Assembly (NCBI GenBank): GCA_946965045.2 | Contig: OX337228.1 | Span: 2,170,001 to 2,234,000 of the forward strand | Direction: 5' to 3' | Origin: Epithemia pelagica | Taxonomy: Eukaryota > Bacillariophyta > Bacillariophyceae > Surirellales > Surirellaceae | Length of the DNA: 64,000 nt | Shown: piece after piece, positions 39,846 through 49,758 of the stretch | Position numbering within the stretch: position 1 is the first letter of the stretch | Layout: each line of letters starts with the position of its first letter | Position numbers and translations under genes: made by a program | The notes under the pieces: model-generated | Database searches by the model: none | What the model was told of the DNA's origin: nothing | The model's input: only the letters and a program-made list of their open reading frames with translations

Positions 39846-42569
39846 TTAGCTCGACAGAACTGACTTGCTCTCACAGGCAATGGATTTCACAATATCCAAG
39901 AAATTTTTTATGCGCACTCCTCCTGCTGAAGGACGAAACGAGTAAAGTTCTTTTCCGTCTTGTTCCAGACTGATTATCGTGGGCAACGCTTTTAAGAATA
40001 CGGGGGCATTTTCTACCAGTTCAAAGTCCACATCTTTTAAGGAAAAGACTTTGACTTTCTGGCCCATCCCAAGTAGAGGCAGAAATTGCGTTATGAACAC
40101 AATATGTCCCCGCGTGATAATACAGGTCCCGGTGGTAGACCCGGCCACGACCCCGCATTTTAGCAAGGGCACTTCACGAATATTGCTTTTGGTGTTCAAG
40201 TCGTCTGCCGCTCGTTGTGCACAGTCCGAAGTGCACTGGTCAAGCAAATCAACGGAAACCGTTTGATGTTTCCTCATAACCGATAATCGTTCCATAACCT
40301 GTCTATTTTTGCGTTGCAACCGGGCTCCTTTCTCTTCGTCATCCTGTTTCTGAAAGGCTGCGACAACGGACGCCACAGCACGCGCAGCAAGATTGGTCGA
40401 CTCTTGCACCGAGGCTTCAATCTCGGCTTGCGGTAGTTCTCGATCCAAGGAAAAAGTCTTATTCTTCCCAGCGTCGTCGACCCAAACCTGTACCTGATTC
40501 AGTGCTTCCATCACCGCAAGGCCCCACGGTGGGCAGATTCCTTGGGGTGAAGCATGTTCCAAGGGATACGATGTGAGCGGTATCGCAACAGGAAGTGGTG
40601 GTGGATCAACATCATATTCAATAAAGGCCTTGCGCAACAGTGCAATGACATTGGCGCACGCATATTCAGCATCACGGGCGTATTCTTCCAGTTGCGTCGC
40701 ACTTTTTAAAAGCTGGACAATCATTGTTTCTCTCGAATACTTTCGGATCTGAGAACAATAATGATTGTCAAGTGTCGGCAGACAGGGAAAGCCTCCAAAT
40801 CGGGTGGTGGCCAACGAACTATACGTCAGAGATCGACTATCCAGTTCTTGCCACATTTCGTCCACCCACACCCACGAGGCTTGCAAAAGTTTCCAGTCAT
40901 TGTTGTTGAGAGCTGGCAATGTGATATTCCCGGCACTTGTCGATGGACAAGCCTTGTACGTTTTCCGCAAGTGTTTGCCAAAGGCTTGGGTAATGGCATC
41001 TTGGTCGGACATGCTAGGACTTTGTGCGGGACGGAACTTGATTTGTTGCCTTGACGTACCCGTCACATTTGTCGCTTCAATTTCCATTCGTTGCACCAAC
41101 GCACATGCTTCTCTCAAATGCAAGCAAGCATCGGGTATTGGAGCAACATCATTGCCCTCGTTGCGACTTGTGGTCGACAAAGCTTCGACGGCAGACACCT
41201 CCATTGTGTCGGATGGAAGCAGGCACCGAAAGATGCGCACAATCAAGACTCGAGGACAATGGTTGGATTTGTGCGTACAGAGTTGCAAATCGACCATAAA
41301 CTGCTGTTCGTCGGTTGTCGTGGTGAGGACCAGTTGCAAATGACCTCCTTGTCGACGTAGAATGGAATGGTCCTTAAAGTGTTGTGGTTCTGTATCAATC
41401 AACGTGGTTGTAGCAGTAACTACAGCGTCCATAACTGCACCGCACAAAACATCCGGTCGAATTCGAATAACCGAGGTCCGTACGGGGAGGGGAGCAGGTG
41501 TGTATGGATGGTGTGGTTGTTGCCTTCGCATGTCCGACGAGGGTGATGACGACGTTTCAACAAAGCCAATGTACCAGTTTTTCAGACGATTCTCCGGACA
41601 AGAGATGCAATACTCAGACATGGTGGGAAGTTGGGCGGATAGTTTGGACAACGAGGGCGGGAGAAGGAATCTGTTCAGGTTGACCATGTACCATCCATTT
41701 TCAATGGTGACTTCCAAATAATGTTGATGACTTTGTAGATCGTACGCAACTGGCGTTCGTCCCATTGCGACAATGGGAGCTGTTGATGGAACACCAATCG
41801 AAGTGGCTGGATTGCTACGAGTCGGACTTGCAGTCTGTTGATCCATCGATCGTTGCATTTGTTGTTGTTGTTGCATTTGCTGTTGTTGTTCCTTGAGTTT
41901 TCGGTTGGATGCCGAGGGCGTCTGATTGACCACATGGTTCTCTTCGTCAATAGGTGGTAACTCCAGATTCTGTTCCGGAGTGTCCAAATCGGAAGATCCG
42001 ATATCCGCCTCGCTGACCGATGGGGAATGATTGGAGGTTGGGGCCATCAATGGAGAAAACGTAGAAGGAGGTGATTGGGCTACCGGTGACTCGCCCCCAC
42101 CAACAATGTCGTCATCTTGGTATTCATCATAAGAAGTTTCACCAATGGTGCTCATGACTAGTTTGGAAAAGAGGTTGGCCTGTTCCATTTCTTGGCGCAA
42201 CAGTTCTTCGGATCGTTCCAAATCGGAGATTTCATGTTTCAGATCATCGTCTTCATGAGATGTTCCGTAGCTCCGTTGTATATCGCTGTCACCGTCGTTG
42301 TCCGTCCCACTGTCTCCGCTACTGCTGGCCTGTCGTTGAAACTCGGCGGGAACCTGAAAGAGATCCAAGGCATCTTCAAAGGCCGGGGCGAGACGTGCCG
42401 CCAAGCGCATGACTTCATCATCATCATTTTCGGTATCATCGTCTTGCGAGAATCGGTGACGTTGTCGATCTTTCCCAAACAATCGATCGTCCATAAAGTC
42501 GATTTCATGGTCGTCGTTGTGGTTGCCATTGGCTTGGTCGCGGCTGTGGTGGTTGTTCGTATCCGACAT
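39846..42569 (-). CDS. Large protein with C-terminal GRAM/PH-like domain
   Basis: A 907-codon single frame. Residues 1-270 are acidic and disordered, with Asn/Asp runs and a Gln-rich tract (KEQQQQMQQQQQMQRSMDQQ). Residues about 275-460 look like a folded beta-rich domain (LEVTIENGWYMVNLNRFLLP). A helical middle follows. Near the C-terminus, LKCGVVAGSTTGTCIITRGH then IVFITQFLP, KVKVFSLKDVDFELVENAPV and LYSFRPSAGGVRIKNFLDIV follow the strand order of a GRAM/PH domain, which binds phosphoinositides. The GRAM call is by eye. It may be a membrane-contact or lipid-signalling protein. No catalytic motif was seen. Confidence 0.6.
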   Translation of the reverse strand: MSDTNNHHSRDQANGNHNDDHEIDFMDDRLFGKDRQRHRFSQDDDTENDDDEVMRLAARLAPAFEDALDLFQVPAEFQRQASSSGDSGTDNDGDSDIQRSYGTSHEDDDLKHEISDLERSEELLRQEMEQANLFSKLVMSTIGETSYDEYQDDDIVGGGESPVAQSPPSTFSPLMAPTSNHSPSVSEADIGSSDLDTPEQNLELPPIDEENHVVNQTPSASNRKLKEQQQQMQQQQQMQRSMDQQTASPTRSNPATSIGVPSTAPIVAMGRTPVAYDLQSHQHYLEVTIENGWYMVNLNRFLLPPSLSKLSAQLPTMSEYCISCPENRLKNWYIGFVETSSSPSSDMRRQQPHHPYTPAPLPVRTSVIRIRPDVLCGAVMDAVVTATTTLIDTEPQHFKDHSILRRQGGHLQLVLTTTTDEQQFMVDLQLCTHKSNHCPRVLIVRIFRCLLPSDTMEVSAVEALSTTSRNEGNDVAPIPDACLHLREACALVQRMEIEATNVTGTSRQQIKFRPAQSPSMSDQDAITQAFGKHLRKTYKACPSTSAGNITLPALNNNDWKLLQASWVWVDEMWQELDSRSLTYSSLATTRFGGFPCLPTLDNHYCSQIRKYSRETMIVQLLKSATQLEEYARDAEYACANVIALLRKAFIEYDVDPPPLPVAIPLTSYPLEHASPQGICPPWGLAVMEALNQVQVWVDDAGKNKTFSLDRELPQAEIEASVQESTNLAARAVASVVAAFQKQDDEEKGARLQRKNRQVMERLSVMRKHQTVSVDLLDQCTSDCAQRAADDLNTKSNIREVPLLKCGVVAGSTTGTCIITRGHIVFITQFLPLLGMGQKVKVFSLKDVDFELVENAPVFLKALPTIISLEQDGKELYSFRPSAGGVRIKNFLDIVKSIACESKSVLSS

Positions 42570-43206
42570 TTGGTGATTTAGATCAAATCGTTATTACACG
42601 AGTAGAGGCACAAAAGACAAACGGTCTTGGTCACTTTCTATGGCGTTGCCTCGTTTCGAGTGTGTGTGCGTGTGAGTTGCAAGCGTTGTTGTTGTTGTTC
42701 TATCTGTCTATGCGTGGAACAATTCCCGAGAGAACAGTCGCTCCATGGTGGTGGTTTATTCTGATTCTTGCATTCAACGCATGACCAAGAAGTTTTGATG
42801 GAACGACGAACGACATCAAAGATACGCGTCCAAAGTGCGATCCAATTTCATGCCCGGCGCGCCGAGGCGCGGCTGGGGGATTGGGCGAGGCGGGTGGCAT
42901 TGCGGGGGACACTCAATGTCTTGTCTTGGGGGCCTTAAAAAAAAACTTTGGAGCAAGCTCGAGGTCGCCTCTCTCACCACTGTGTTCACGCAACCAGAGA
43001 CCGCCTCCTTTCGTCCCATCGATCTGGACAGATCGTATTCTGAGGCCCTGTGGTTGGTCGTGATTCCCCAAAAAAGAGGTGACAAATATAACCCGTCGTC
43101 ATTATGAAGTGGCACATACCACACACACCAATCTGGAACGGTTCACACCATTCCTATTCTTTCGTCTTGTGTGTAATACATCACACCACCAAACGTGATC
43201 CAAACC
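42570..43206. promoter_or_regulatory. Divergent promoter region
   Basis: About 640 bp between the GRAM-like gene (-) and the glycosyltransferase-like gene (+). It has a GTT microsatellite near 42685-42700 and a GC-rich palindromic patch near 42852-42900. No gene seen. Confidence 0.4.
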
Positions 43207-45363
43207 ATGATGATGACATCCAAACGAACCTTGACGACCAAGAATCGACGTGTGTCGAAACGACGTAGTGGATCAAGTGGCAACAACAACAACAGCAACA
43301 ACATGGTTCGACATCAGGTTCTCAGCTCCATCAACCTTATTCTGTTTGCCTTTGGGTGTTTTTCCAACTTTATGGTACTCCTCAAGACGACGGACGAGCA
43401 GCAACAGGTCGAGGTACGGGCAGCTTTACAATCTGGCGGTGGGGGCATTCAAGGAGTGATTGATCAATTGCGAGACAATGCCGAACAGACTCCACGACCC
43501 TTTCAAGCCTTGCGATTGGATGAACAAGACATGGAGCATGCTCGGTTGTCCTACGAAGGCAAGGCAGTCTTTAGTTGGATCAAGGGAAATATGACCAAAG
43601 GAGACGAGAAGCAATTGGGAGTCGTCTCGGTCTCGCAAAATCGGTCCATTGACATTGAAGTCACGGCCATGCTGGCCACGGTGGATCTGCGGCCTCGCAA
43701 TTGGAAACTCAACAACGGCTGTGCCATGGCCTCCTGGGTCGCGCTCGGCCAATCCATTGTCTTGCGCTTTCAAAAGCAACGACCTCCGTCCGACAAGTTT
43801 TTGCAACCCACCTGTTCCATTTGTCATGTCTGGGCCGACCATGTGAGTGCGGCGGAATACGCGCGAAGTCTCCAACGGACCTTTGGTAGTCACGCGCGGG
43901 TGTTTCGACCACTGCACCATCGACGGAACGATGCCACCATTTGTTTGGGTGGGAAGGCAACCTTTGCTCAACGACAACGCTGGAACTCCACCAATTGGCA
44001 TCGGGAACGAAATCATATTTGGAAAAAAGGTCGGGAAGAATTCCCCGATGAACGTGACTCGGCGCATGGCTTTGTATGGGCTGTTTGGTGCCAATTGCCC
44101 AATACCAAGCCTGGTCTCGAGAACAATCTCACCTCCTGCAAGGCCCTGCATCCCTCCTCGTGGAATGACCAACTTCAAAGTGTCTACTATACCAGTACCT
44201 TTCAGCTGCCCGTCAAGTTTTCTCATGGAGGAGGAGCCTACCGCGTTCGATCACGGTTTCCTTGGCAGTCCTTTGTCATGGATGTCAACCAGTATCGAGA
44301 TCCCATGATTCCACCCTACCCCCAAAGTTCCAAGGACTTGAGCTTTTTGTGGGCCGAAGGACCGCTTTGGTCCAAGCAGAGATTCAAGAGCCAACCACAC
44401 GATGTTGTAGACTTTAATCTGACCTATTCCATTACTCTCAAGAAGGGTGCTCCATCCGCCATTGGGCCACGCTTTGTTCTCTCCCTGCTCCAACAAGCCA
44501 CCATTGCACCCAATTCGACACGCATCATTGCCGTGCTGGATAGTCAAGCGAGGGCATCCATTGCGGGATTGAAAAAGCTCCTCGAGTTGCCTCTGTCCAC
44601 CTGGTTCCCCATTTGCGGAGAAGAAGAACAACCCTATCCCACCTACGACAATGCCTTTGCCCTCTTGTATACTCAAGGATGCTATTCCCGACCTGTCTCG
44701 TACACGGCCGAACGGGCCTTGACCTTTCGAGATTTGTTAGAGTTTCGACGGGTGCAGATTCGCATAGTCCCCTTTCCCCTTCGTGCCGAACTGTTTGGCA
44801 CGGTCCGACAAATGGGACAAACAGCCTTTGCGGCATGGTTGGGTCTCCGCTTTGGAGCCGAATTTCATGCCCTCATGTACATGGATACGGATGGAATTCC
44901 CTTTGTGTACCCTCGTCACCATGGACAAGACTTGTCCCGTAATTTTCTCAAAGTATTGTATGCACGCTTGTGGAGAGGAAAAAGTCCTTGTGCCAACCAA
45001 CGATTTGATGCCTATGAATACGCTGTCACGAAGCGATTGCCCAAACTCGAACTGCGCTGTGTCCGCGAGGCCCTCTTGAATCAAAGTGAGTTTGAAAACA
45101 CGGCTCGTCGTTGCACGGATCGCCCAGGCCATTTGGTGGCCCGTACCGATTCCTTGGGCATGCTCTGGATTCATGACAATTATGCCTTGCCCGAAGACCT
45201 GCCTCCACAGGTTCGCATGTGCAATTGGTCCAATGGGTATTTCTTCCCCACGAAACTGGCTTTGGAAATGCATTTGCGCCCCGATGCCAGACCGGAACAA
45301 GGCGACTATTGTGCTTGCCGTCCCGAAAATCTAGTCGATGCAAACGGAGAAAAAGACTATTAG
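43207..45363 (+). CDS. Type II membrane glycosyltransferase-like protein
   Basis: From the ATG at 43207 the frame has 718 codons. The N-terminus is basic with an Asn run, then one membrane anchor (INLILFAFGCFSNFMVLL) and a polar stem, the plan of Golgi glycosyltransferases. The C-terminal third contains FGAEFHALMYMDTDGIPFVY, where a hydrophobic strand ends in a DTD motif like the metal-binding DxD of GT-A enzymes. CRPEN and CNWSNGYFFPTKLA follow. Several Cys residues in the second half suggest disulfides in the lumen. The middle region (ICHVWADHVSAAEYARSL, then KPGLENNLTSC) has no named match. The donor and acceptor are unknown and the class is inferred. It converges on the Arf-like GTPase gene with 93 bp between stops. 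Confidence 0.65.
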   Translation: MMMTSKRTLTTKNRRVSKRRSGSSGNNNNSNNMVRHQVLSSINLILFAFGCFSNFMVLLKTTDEQQQVEVRAALQSGGGGIQGVIDQLRDNAEQTPRPFQALRLDEQDMEHARLSYEGKAVFSWIKGNMTKGDEKQLGVVSVSQNRSIDIEVTAMLATVDLRPRNWKLNNGCAMASWVALGQSIVLRFQKQRPPSDKFLQPTCSICHVWADHVSAAEYARSLQRTFGSHARVFRPLHHRRNDATICLGGKATFAQRQRWNSTNWHRERNHIWKKGREEFPDERDSAHGFVWAVWCQLPNTKPGLENNLTSCKALHPSSWNDQLQSVYYTSTFQLPVKFSHGGGAYRVRSRFPWQSFVMDVNQYRDPMIPPYPQSSKDLSFLWAEGPLWSKQRFKSQPHDVVDFNLTYSITLKKGAPSAIGPRFVLSLLQQATIAPNSTRIIAVLDSQARASIAGLKKLLELPLSTWFPICGEEEQPYPTYDNAFALLYTQGCYSRPVSYTAERALTFRDLLEFRRVQIRIVPFPLRAELFGTVRQMGQTAFAAWLGLRFGAEFHALMYMDTDGIPFVYPRHHGQDLSRNFLKVLYARLWRGKSPCANQRFDAYEYAVTKRLPKLELRCVREALLNQSEFENTARRCTDRPGHLVARTDSLGMLWIHDNYALPEDLPPQVRMCNWSNGYFFPTKLALEMHLRPDARPEQGDYCACRPENLVDANGEKDY

Positions 45364-45456
45364 TCAAGAACCATACACTCTATAGATTGATACTGTTTCT
45401 CGTTGCTATAGATGGTGGTCATTGGACAAGAAACCTCTACTGACTGTGGCGTGTGT

Positions 45457-46930
45457 CTACTTGTCTGTTACACCTTCTTCGGGTCGCCTCGTTTCTCGCA
45501 CTTTGAGTTGCCGTTTGGCAATGGGAATGAGCCATTCCATGGCAGCTCGGATTCCTTGACCATTCGCGGCGTTGGCAAAGAACAAGGCTTGATAAGGATT
45601 GTGGTAGTGTGGCAAGAGACGTGTGGTGCTATATTGTACGTCCATTTGCGGACGTGACAGGTTCGTTTGGTTTGCGGAGGAGGAGGAAGTCTCTTGAAAA
45701 ACATGACCAAGCACCAGGAACGGGACATCGTCGGGGATGGAACTTCGCACGGTCTCCAGCAAGGAAAGCTGATGCGCATAGTCATATTGATCTCTGCTAC
45801 TGTCGTCATCTTCATCCTCTTCTCCTTCGTTCTTCCCTTCTACCAGAGACGAAGGAGTCTTCCACACAAAAATGACGGCATCCGAATCCGAGTAATACCG
45901 TTCCCACAAATCAAACATCCGTCCTCCCAAATCCCAAAAGTTACAAATCACACCTTGGGCTGTGATTTTCCCCAAGTTCATACCAATTGTTTTTCGTATT
46001 TTGGACAAGGCCAACATTTTTGATTTTGGCTTCAAGTCATACTGGGCGTTGTCTGGTTGTTGTTGGTCTCGTCCCTGACTCTCGTCAACAGCATTAGGAG
46101 TCGAAGGACTAGACGAATGTTGTGGTTGTTGCTGTTGTTTATTTGAACTGGCATCATTGGTCGTGGACGACGAAGAAGTATTGGAGGACCCTCCCTCATC
46201 CATATCTACCGTCCGAAGAGAAGATTCGTTGGTATCCGTACGATCCAAAGACTTGCCGCCGTCACTCGCACTACTAGTACTGCTTTGCTGGGGGAATGTC
46301 GGTGACACAACTTTGCGAGTAAAGGCCGGAGATGGTATGTCGCCCAATGCTTCGACAGCGTTCAAGGTTTTTTCTTCCTCGACCTCATCCTCGTTCGCAT
46401 CGTCAACAATAGCTGCATTCGCATACCTCGAAGGTGCAGGGCATAGCCAACTGGATCGCTTTTTTGCTTGTGGTGGTGGTGGTGGTTGTTGTTGTTGTTG
46501 CGATGTGGATCCAATTTCGGTGGACGACTCCTGTTCTCCCGCCTTGGTTGGTGTAGAATCATTCGGGTCAGACGCTTCAGCATCCGAATCTTTCAACTCG
46601 GAACTGTCCTTGAGCCAATGAACGGGTACATTTGCAACATTGTCAAATCCGCTGGTACTACGTTGGAGTGCATTCGTTTTGGTCGAAAATTGAGTCACCT
46701 TTATTCTCTCCAGCAAGGTTGTTTTCCCTGGATGACAAAAGTCACGTGAGACAGAGAGAGAGAGCAACTTGACTTGTCGACTATGGTTCGCACGGGCTAT
46801 ACACAGAACTTGAATTTGGCTCGCCACCACAGCATCGTTTCTTACCTACACCCGATGCTCCCACCATTAAAACATTCATTTGGGTTGGAGCCAAGTAGGC
46901 TTGGTAGATACCTGACACCAAGCTAAACAT
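45457..46930 (-). CDS. ARFRP1-like Arf-family GTPase with a long inserted region, two exons
   Basis: Exons 46930-46846 and 46727-45457 give 451 residues; the 118-bp intron splits the P-loop. Exon 1 encodes MFSLVSGIYQAYLAPTQMNV then LMVGASGV, joined to GKTTLLERIK, forming GxxxxGKT. The next landmark, switch I KTIGMNLGKI, comes about 240 residues later rather than about 20. The inserted segment is Ser/Gln/Pro/Asp-rich and disordered. Then VICNFWDLGGR (switch II, DxGG) and LWERYYSDSDAVIFVW follow. The usual NKxD nucleotide-specificity motif is replaced by FLVLGHVFQE. ARFRP1/Arl3p proteins act at the trans-Golgi and have a DLGG, not DVGG, switch II, which is why this subfamily is named. Guanine specificity may be altered. 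A tail-anchored ArfGAP gene lies next upstream. Confidence 0.85.
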
Positions 46931-47226
46931 CGTGCTACAACGATAAGAAGATGGGTCAACCAGAACGTAATAGCGAGGGAGAGGGCGATGGACAACTCAA
47001 CATAAAGTCTTCGGATCGTCTCCTTCCTGCTTCCGTCTTCTCTCATTCAAGACTGAATCGATTGTAGGTAAGGTAGTTTGGGGGTGTCCCAGTCAGTATT
47101 CCCCCAGTCGAAGAGGGGTTTATGAAATCCCAAGGGCCTTCCTTATATTCATGTACGATCTTTGTGTAAAGTCTCAAATACAAATGATTTGGGGGCATGG
47201 ATACGACCCACTTTTCTCTTAAGATA

Positions 47227-47990
47227 TTATACATGAGACACTGCCCACAATAAAGCTGCGCCTACCACGACAGCAGCCGTTGTTGCTACGGCGACTGTGT
47301 TAACTGGAGGAGTTGGCTTGGGAGGTGGACTGCTTCCAAACCCTGTAAGTCGACTTGGGTCCACCACAGGGACAGCATTCGATCTCCCACTCGTCGCCCT
47401 ACTTCCTCCAGAGGATGCTGCTGTCTTTGGCAATTCCGTGGGCTCTGGTCGACCCTCTACCCTTGCTAACAATACTTGTCGATACAGCTCGGCCGAGGGA
47501 GTATCGTATTTCTCTCTCAGAGGTGTTTCAGACGACATGTCAACCCCATGACTTGTCAGAAACTCTCGGCATTTTTCATTTCCTCCCTGCATCATTTGTT
47601 GTATCTGTTTGTCTGTCCACGAATCCAGCATTACGGATCGAACAAACGAAATGTGAGTCCCCAGGCCCCTATCATTTCGAATGCAACATTAGATTTTCAA
47701 CCTTCAAGCAATACACAAAACTGATACTCGCCACTTGCCGATGCCGTCCAGAACATTGAAAGCAGAACAGAATTCCCAGTTTCGGTGAACCCCAATCGGG
47801 TTTGCCCGCGCCACAATCAACTGCACCAACAAAAATGCGAGAATAATGACACACAATCTATTATTGAGAGCGGTTCATTTTGAGATTCAACACTTGAAGC
47901 ACATCTTGCCATCCACTTACTGCATTCAAGGTTTCCGGGGAGCTCCTGGATCCTGGAAAAATCAGAGGGATTCATGCAGCAGTCGTCCAT
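47227..47990 (-). CDS. Tail-anchored Arf GTPase-activating protein, three exons with a GC-AG intron
   Basis: Exons 47990-47921, 47820-47739 and 47668-47227 give 197 residues. The ArfGAP zinc finger is complete across the first two exons: CIDCGAGKPDWGSPKLGILF then CFQC, spacing C-x2-C-x16-C-x2-C, followed by the arginine finger in CSGRHRGLGTHISFVRSV. Helices of the domain follow (SWTDKQIQQMMQGGNEKCRE, then FL). The C-terminus is Pro/Ser-rich and ends in a single hydrophobic helix (VAVATTAAVVVGAALLWAVS) with only two residues after it, the mark of a tail-anchored protein. It would switch off Arf-type GTPases at an endomembrane. The second intron starts GCAAGT instead of GT. A start at 47975 is also possible. 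Confidence 0.92.
47669..47738 (-). other. GC-AG intron of the ArfGAP gene
   Basis: A 70-bp intron starting GCAAGTGG and ending GATAG. Only the GC donor keeps frame and restores CSGRHRGLGTH; the nearby GT sites do not. The GCAAGT donor fits the known minor class of GC-AG introns. Confidence 0.85.
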
Positions 47991-49758
47991 CGTGAGAGTG
48001 TTCTTGTTGTGTTGTGTACTCGTATCGATAGGAGAAATAAAGGTGAAGGTGAAGGTGTGAATGTGAAGGCTGAAGCTAAACTTAGGGCTATAATATACTG
48101 CACCGACTGCCTTCGATGTGGGGGAAGAGCCCTCAGGGCCTGTGTCCAGGGAATGTGTTTTTGAGTTCTGAAATCGAGTTTCGAGTTTCGAGGTTGAGCC
48201 AATAGGTTATGGTCCCCTTGAAAACTCGAAAACACAACCTCGAATCCCCCAAATCTTGGCAATCCCCCAACGACCTTGCCAAGATTCTGAAATCGAGTTT
48301 CGAGTTTCGAGGTTTGCAAAGAGCCCCACGCGCTCCTACAAAACCCACCTTTCAGCCGCCGGGCTCTCTGTCTCTCATTTCAATCTCTCCGACAACAACA
48401 ACGAGGCAATCTCTCTTGTCCATCATAGACAATAGTAGCACAATGATTGATGTGATGTAAGTAGAAGCTTCTCTAGAAAATAAGCAAGTATTATTAACCT
48501 GTCGCTGCCATGGAAGTAATGGTCACAACCACTGTCAATGGTCAAAAGCAAATAGTTCTCATCTCTCCATAGATGACATGGTTACGGAACAAAGCCCGCA
48601 TCCTGCTCCATGGACGGGCTCTACAAATATTCTACCTTCTCCCGTTATGCAATGTGATATTAGGAATTAGGAGTACTCAAGCGACATTTGTTTGTCGTCA
48701 TTGTCAATTGCCGTTGTGCTCGTTCATGCGCCGGTAGGGGGGAAGCATGGGAGTGCACGAGTATTGAAAAATAAAACTCGAAACTCGAAACTCGAAAATA
48801 CAGTTTTTACCTGGACACGTAAGGGCTGGGTAAGCCGATCCATGTTCGGCTAAGTAGGCTCAGTACATTAAGCTACGTAGTACTATTTTCATCACTGTAA
48901 CAAGTGGGGCGAATGGTCACAAATCGAAAACTTGCTGCCACGAGGAACAATGCAATCCGGAAACCATCACTCGACAATGGTCGAAGAAATCACCCCCATG
49001 GCAATAACTTCATGGATAATAGAGCTTGACTCGACCGCTTTGACAATAAGATTATTTACTACTAGATCAACTATGCTTTCAATTCGGTCGAGTCAGCATT
49101 GAAAAATGAGTGAGTTAGGGCGGTCGTTCGATTTCATCACTGCAGAAAAATGAGCGTACCTTTTGATCCAACGCGACAAATCTTCTGTAGCTGCAGAACA
49201 CAGTAATACTAGCAAACTCAAACAACTTACAGTAGTAGGATGTTGATGCGATGCATCGGTAAATGCATGCGGCATCAACGGATCTCGCCGTCATCGTGGA
49301 GTGTTTTTGCATTTTTTCGGACTTCCCACCATTTCAGGTATGACGTGTGCTATGGGATTTTATGTACGCTACGTAGCTTTTGTACTGAACCTACTTAGCC
49401 GAACATGGATCGGCTTACCCAGCCCTTACATCCAGATCGTTGTTTCAAGGTAGGGACAGAGCCCCACCTCAAAACTCGAAACTCGATTTCAGACCTCGAA
49501 AACACATTCCCTGGACGCAGGGCCTCAGGGACGGTGGGCGCGCACAAAGACTGTCAGACGACCATGATCTGTGCCCTGGAAATGGTGCCCGACGCCTTCC
49601 ACCTCCACATCCACACCTCCACGGGAAACGAAATAATGGGTCAGCTACCCCGACTATGTTTACCGGCGAATAGAAGTGAAACTATTTAGATGATGGGGTA
49701 AATGCCAATTGCTTATTGCCATTAGAACCAATTGCAATATTTAGTCTAATAACTAATC
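47991..49758. repeat. Nested inverted repeats, foldback-like region
   Basis: About 1.8 kb with no credible gene. Outer inverted repeat: 48130-48200 pairs with 49460-49530 (CCCTCAGGG...TCCAGGGAATGTGTTTT). Inner inverted repeat: 48811-48879 pairs with 49370-49435 (AAGGGCTGGGTAAGCCGATC). A 30-bp motif with TTCTGAAATCGAGTTTCGAG is repeated exactly at 48166-48195 and 48285-48314, and shorter CTCGAAACTCGAAA runs occur near 48776-48800. An 11-bp palindrome (AATCTTGGCAA/TTGCCAAGATT) lies at 48252-48286. The arrangement suggests a foldback or MITE-type element inserted in a second one. Confidence 0.8.

Noticed and set aside
43426-45300. Long minus-strand frames across the glycosyltransferase-like gene
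   Set aside because: Antisense shadows of a GC-richer coding frame with a membrane anchor and DxD-type motif.
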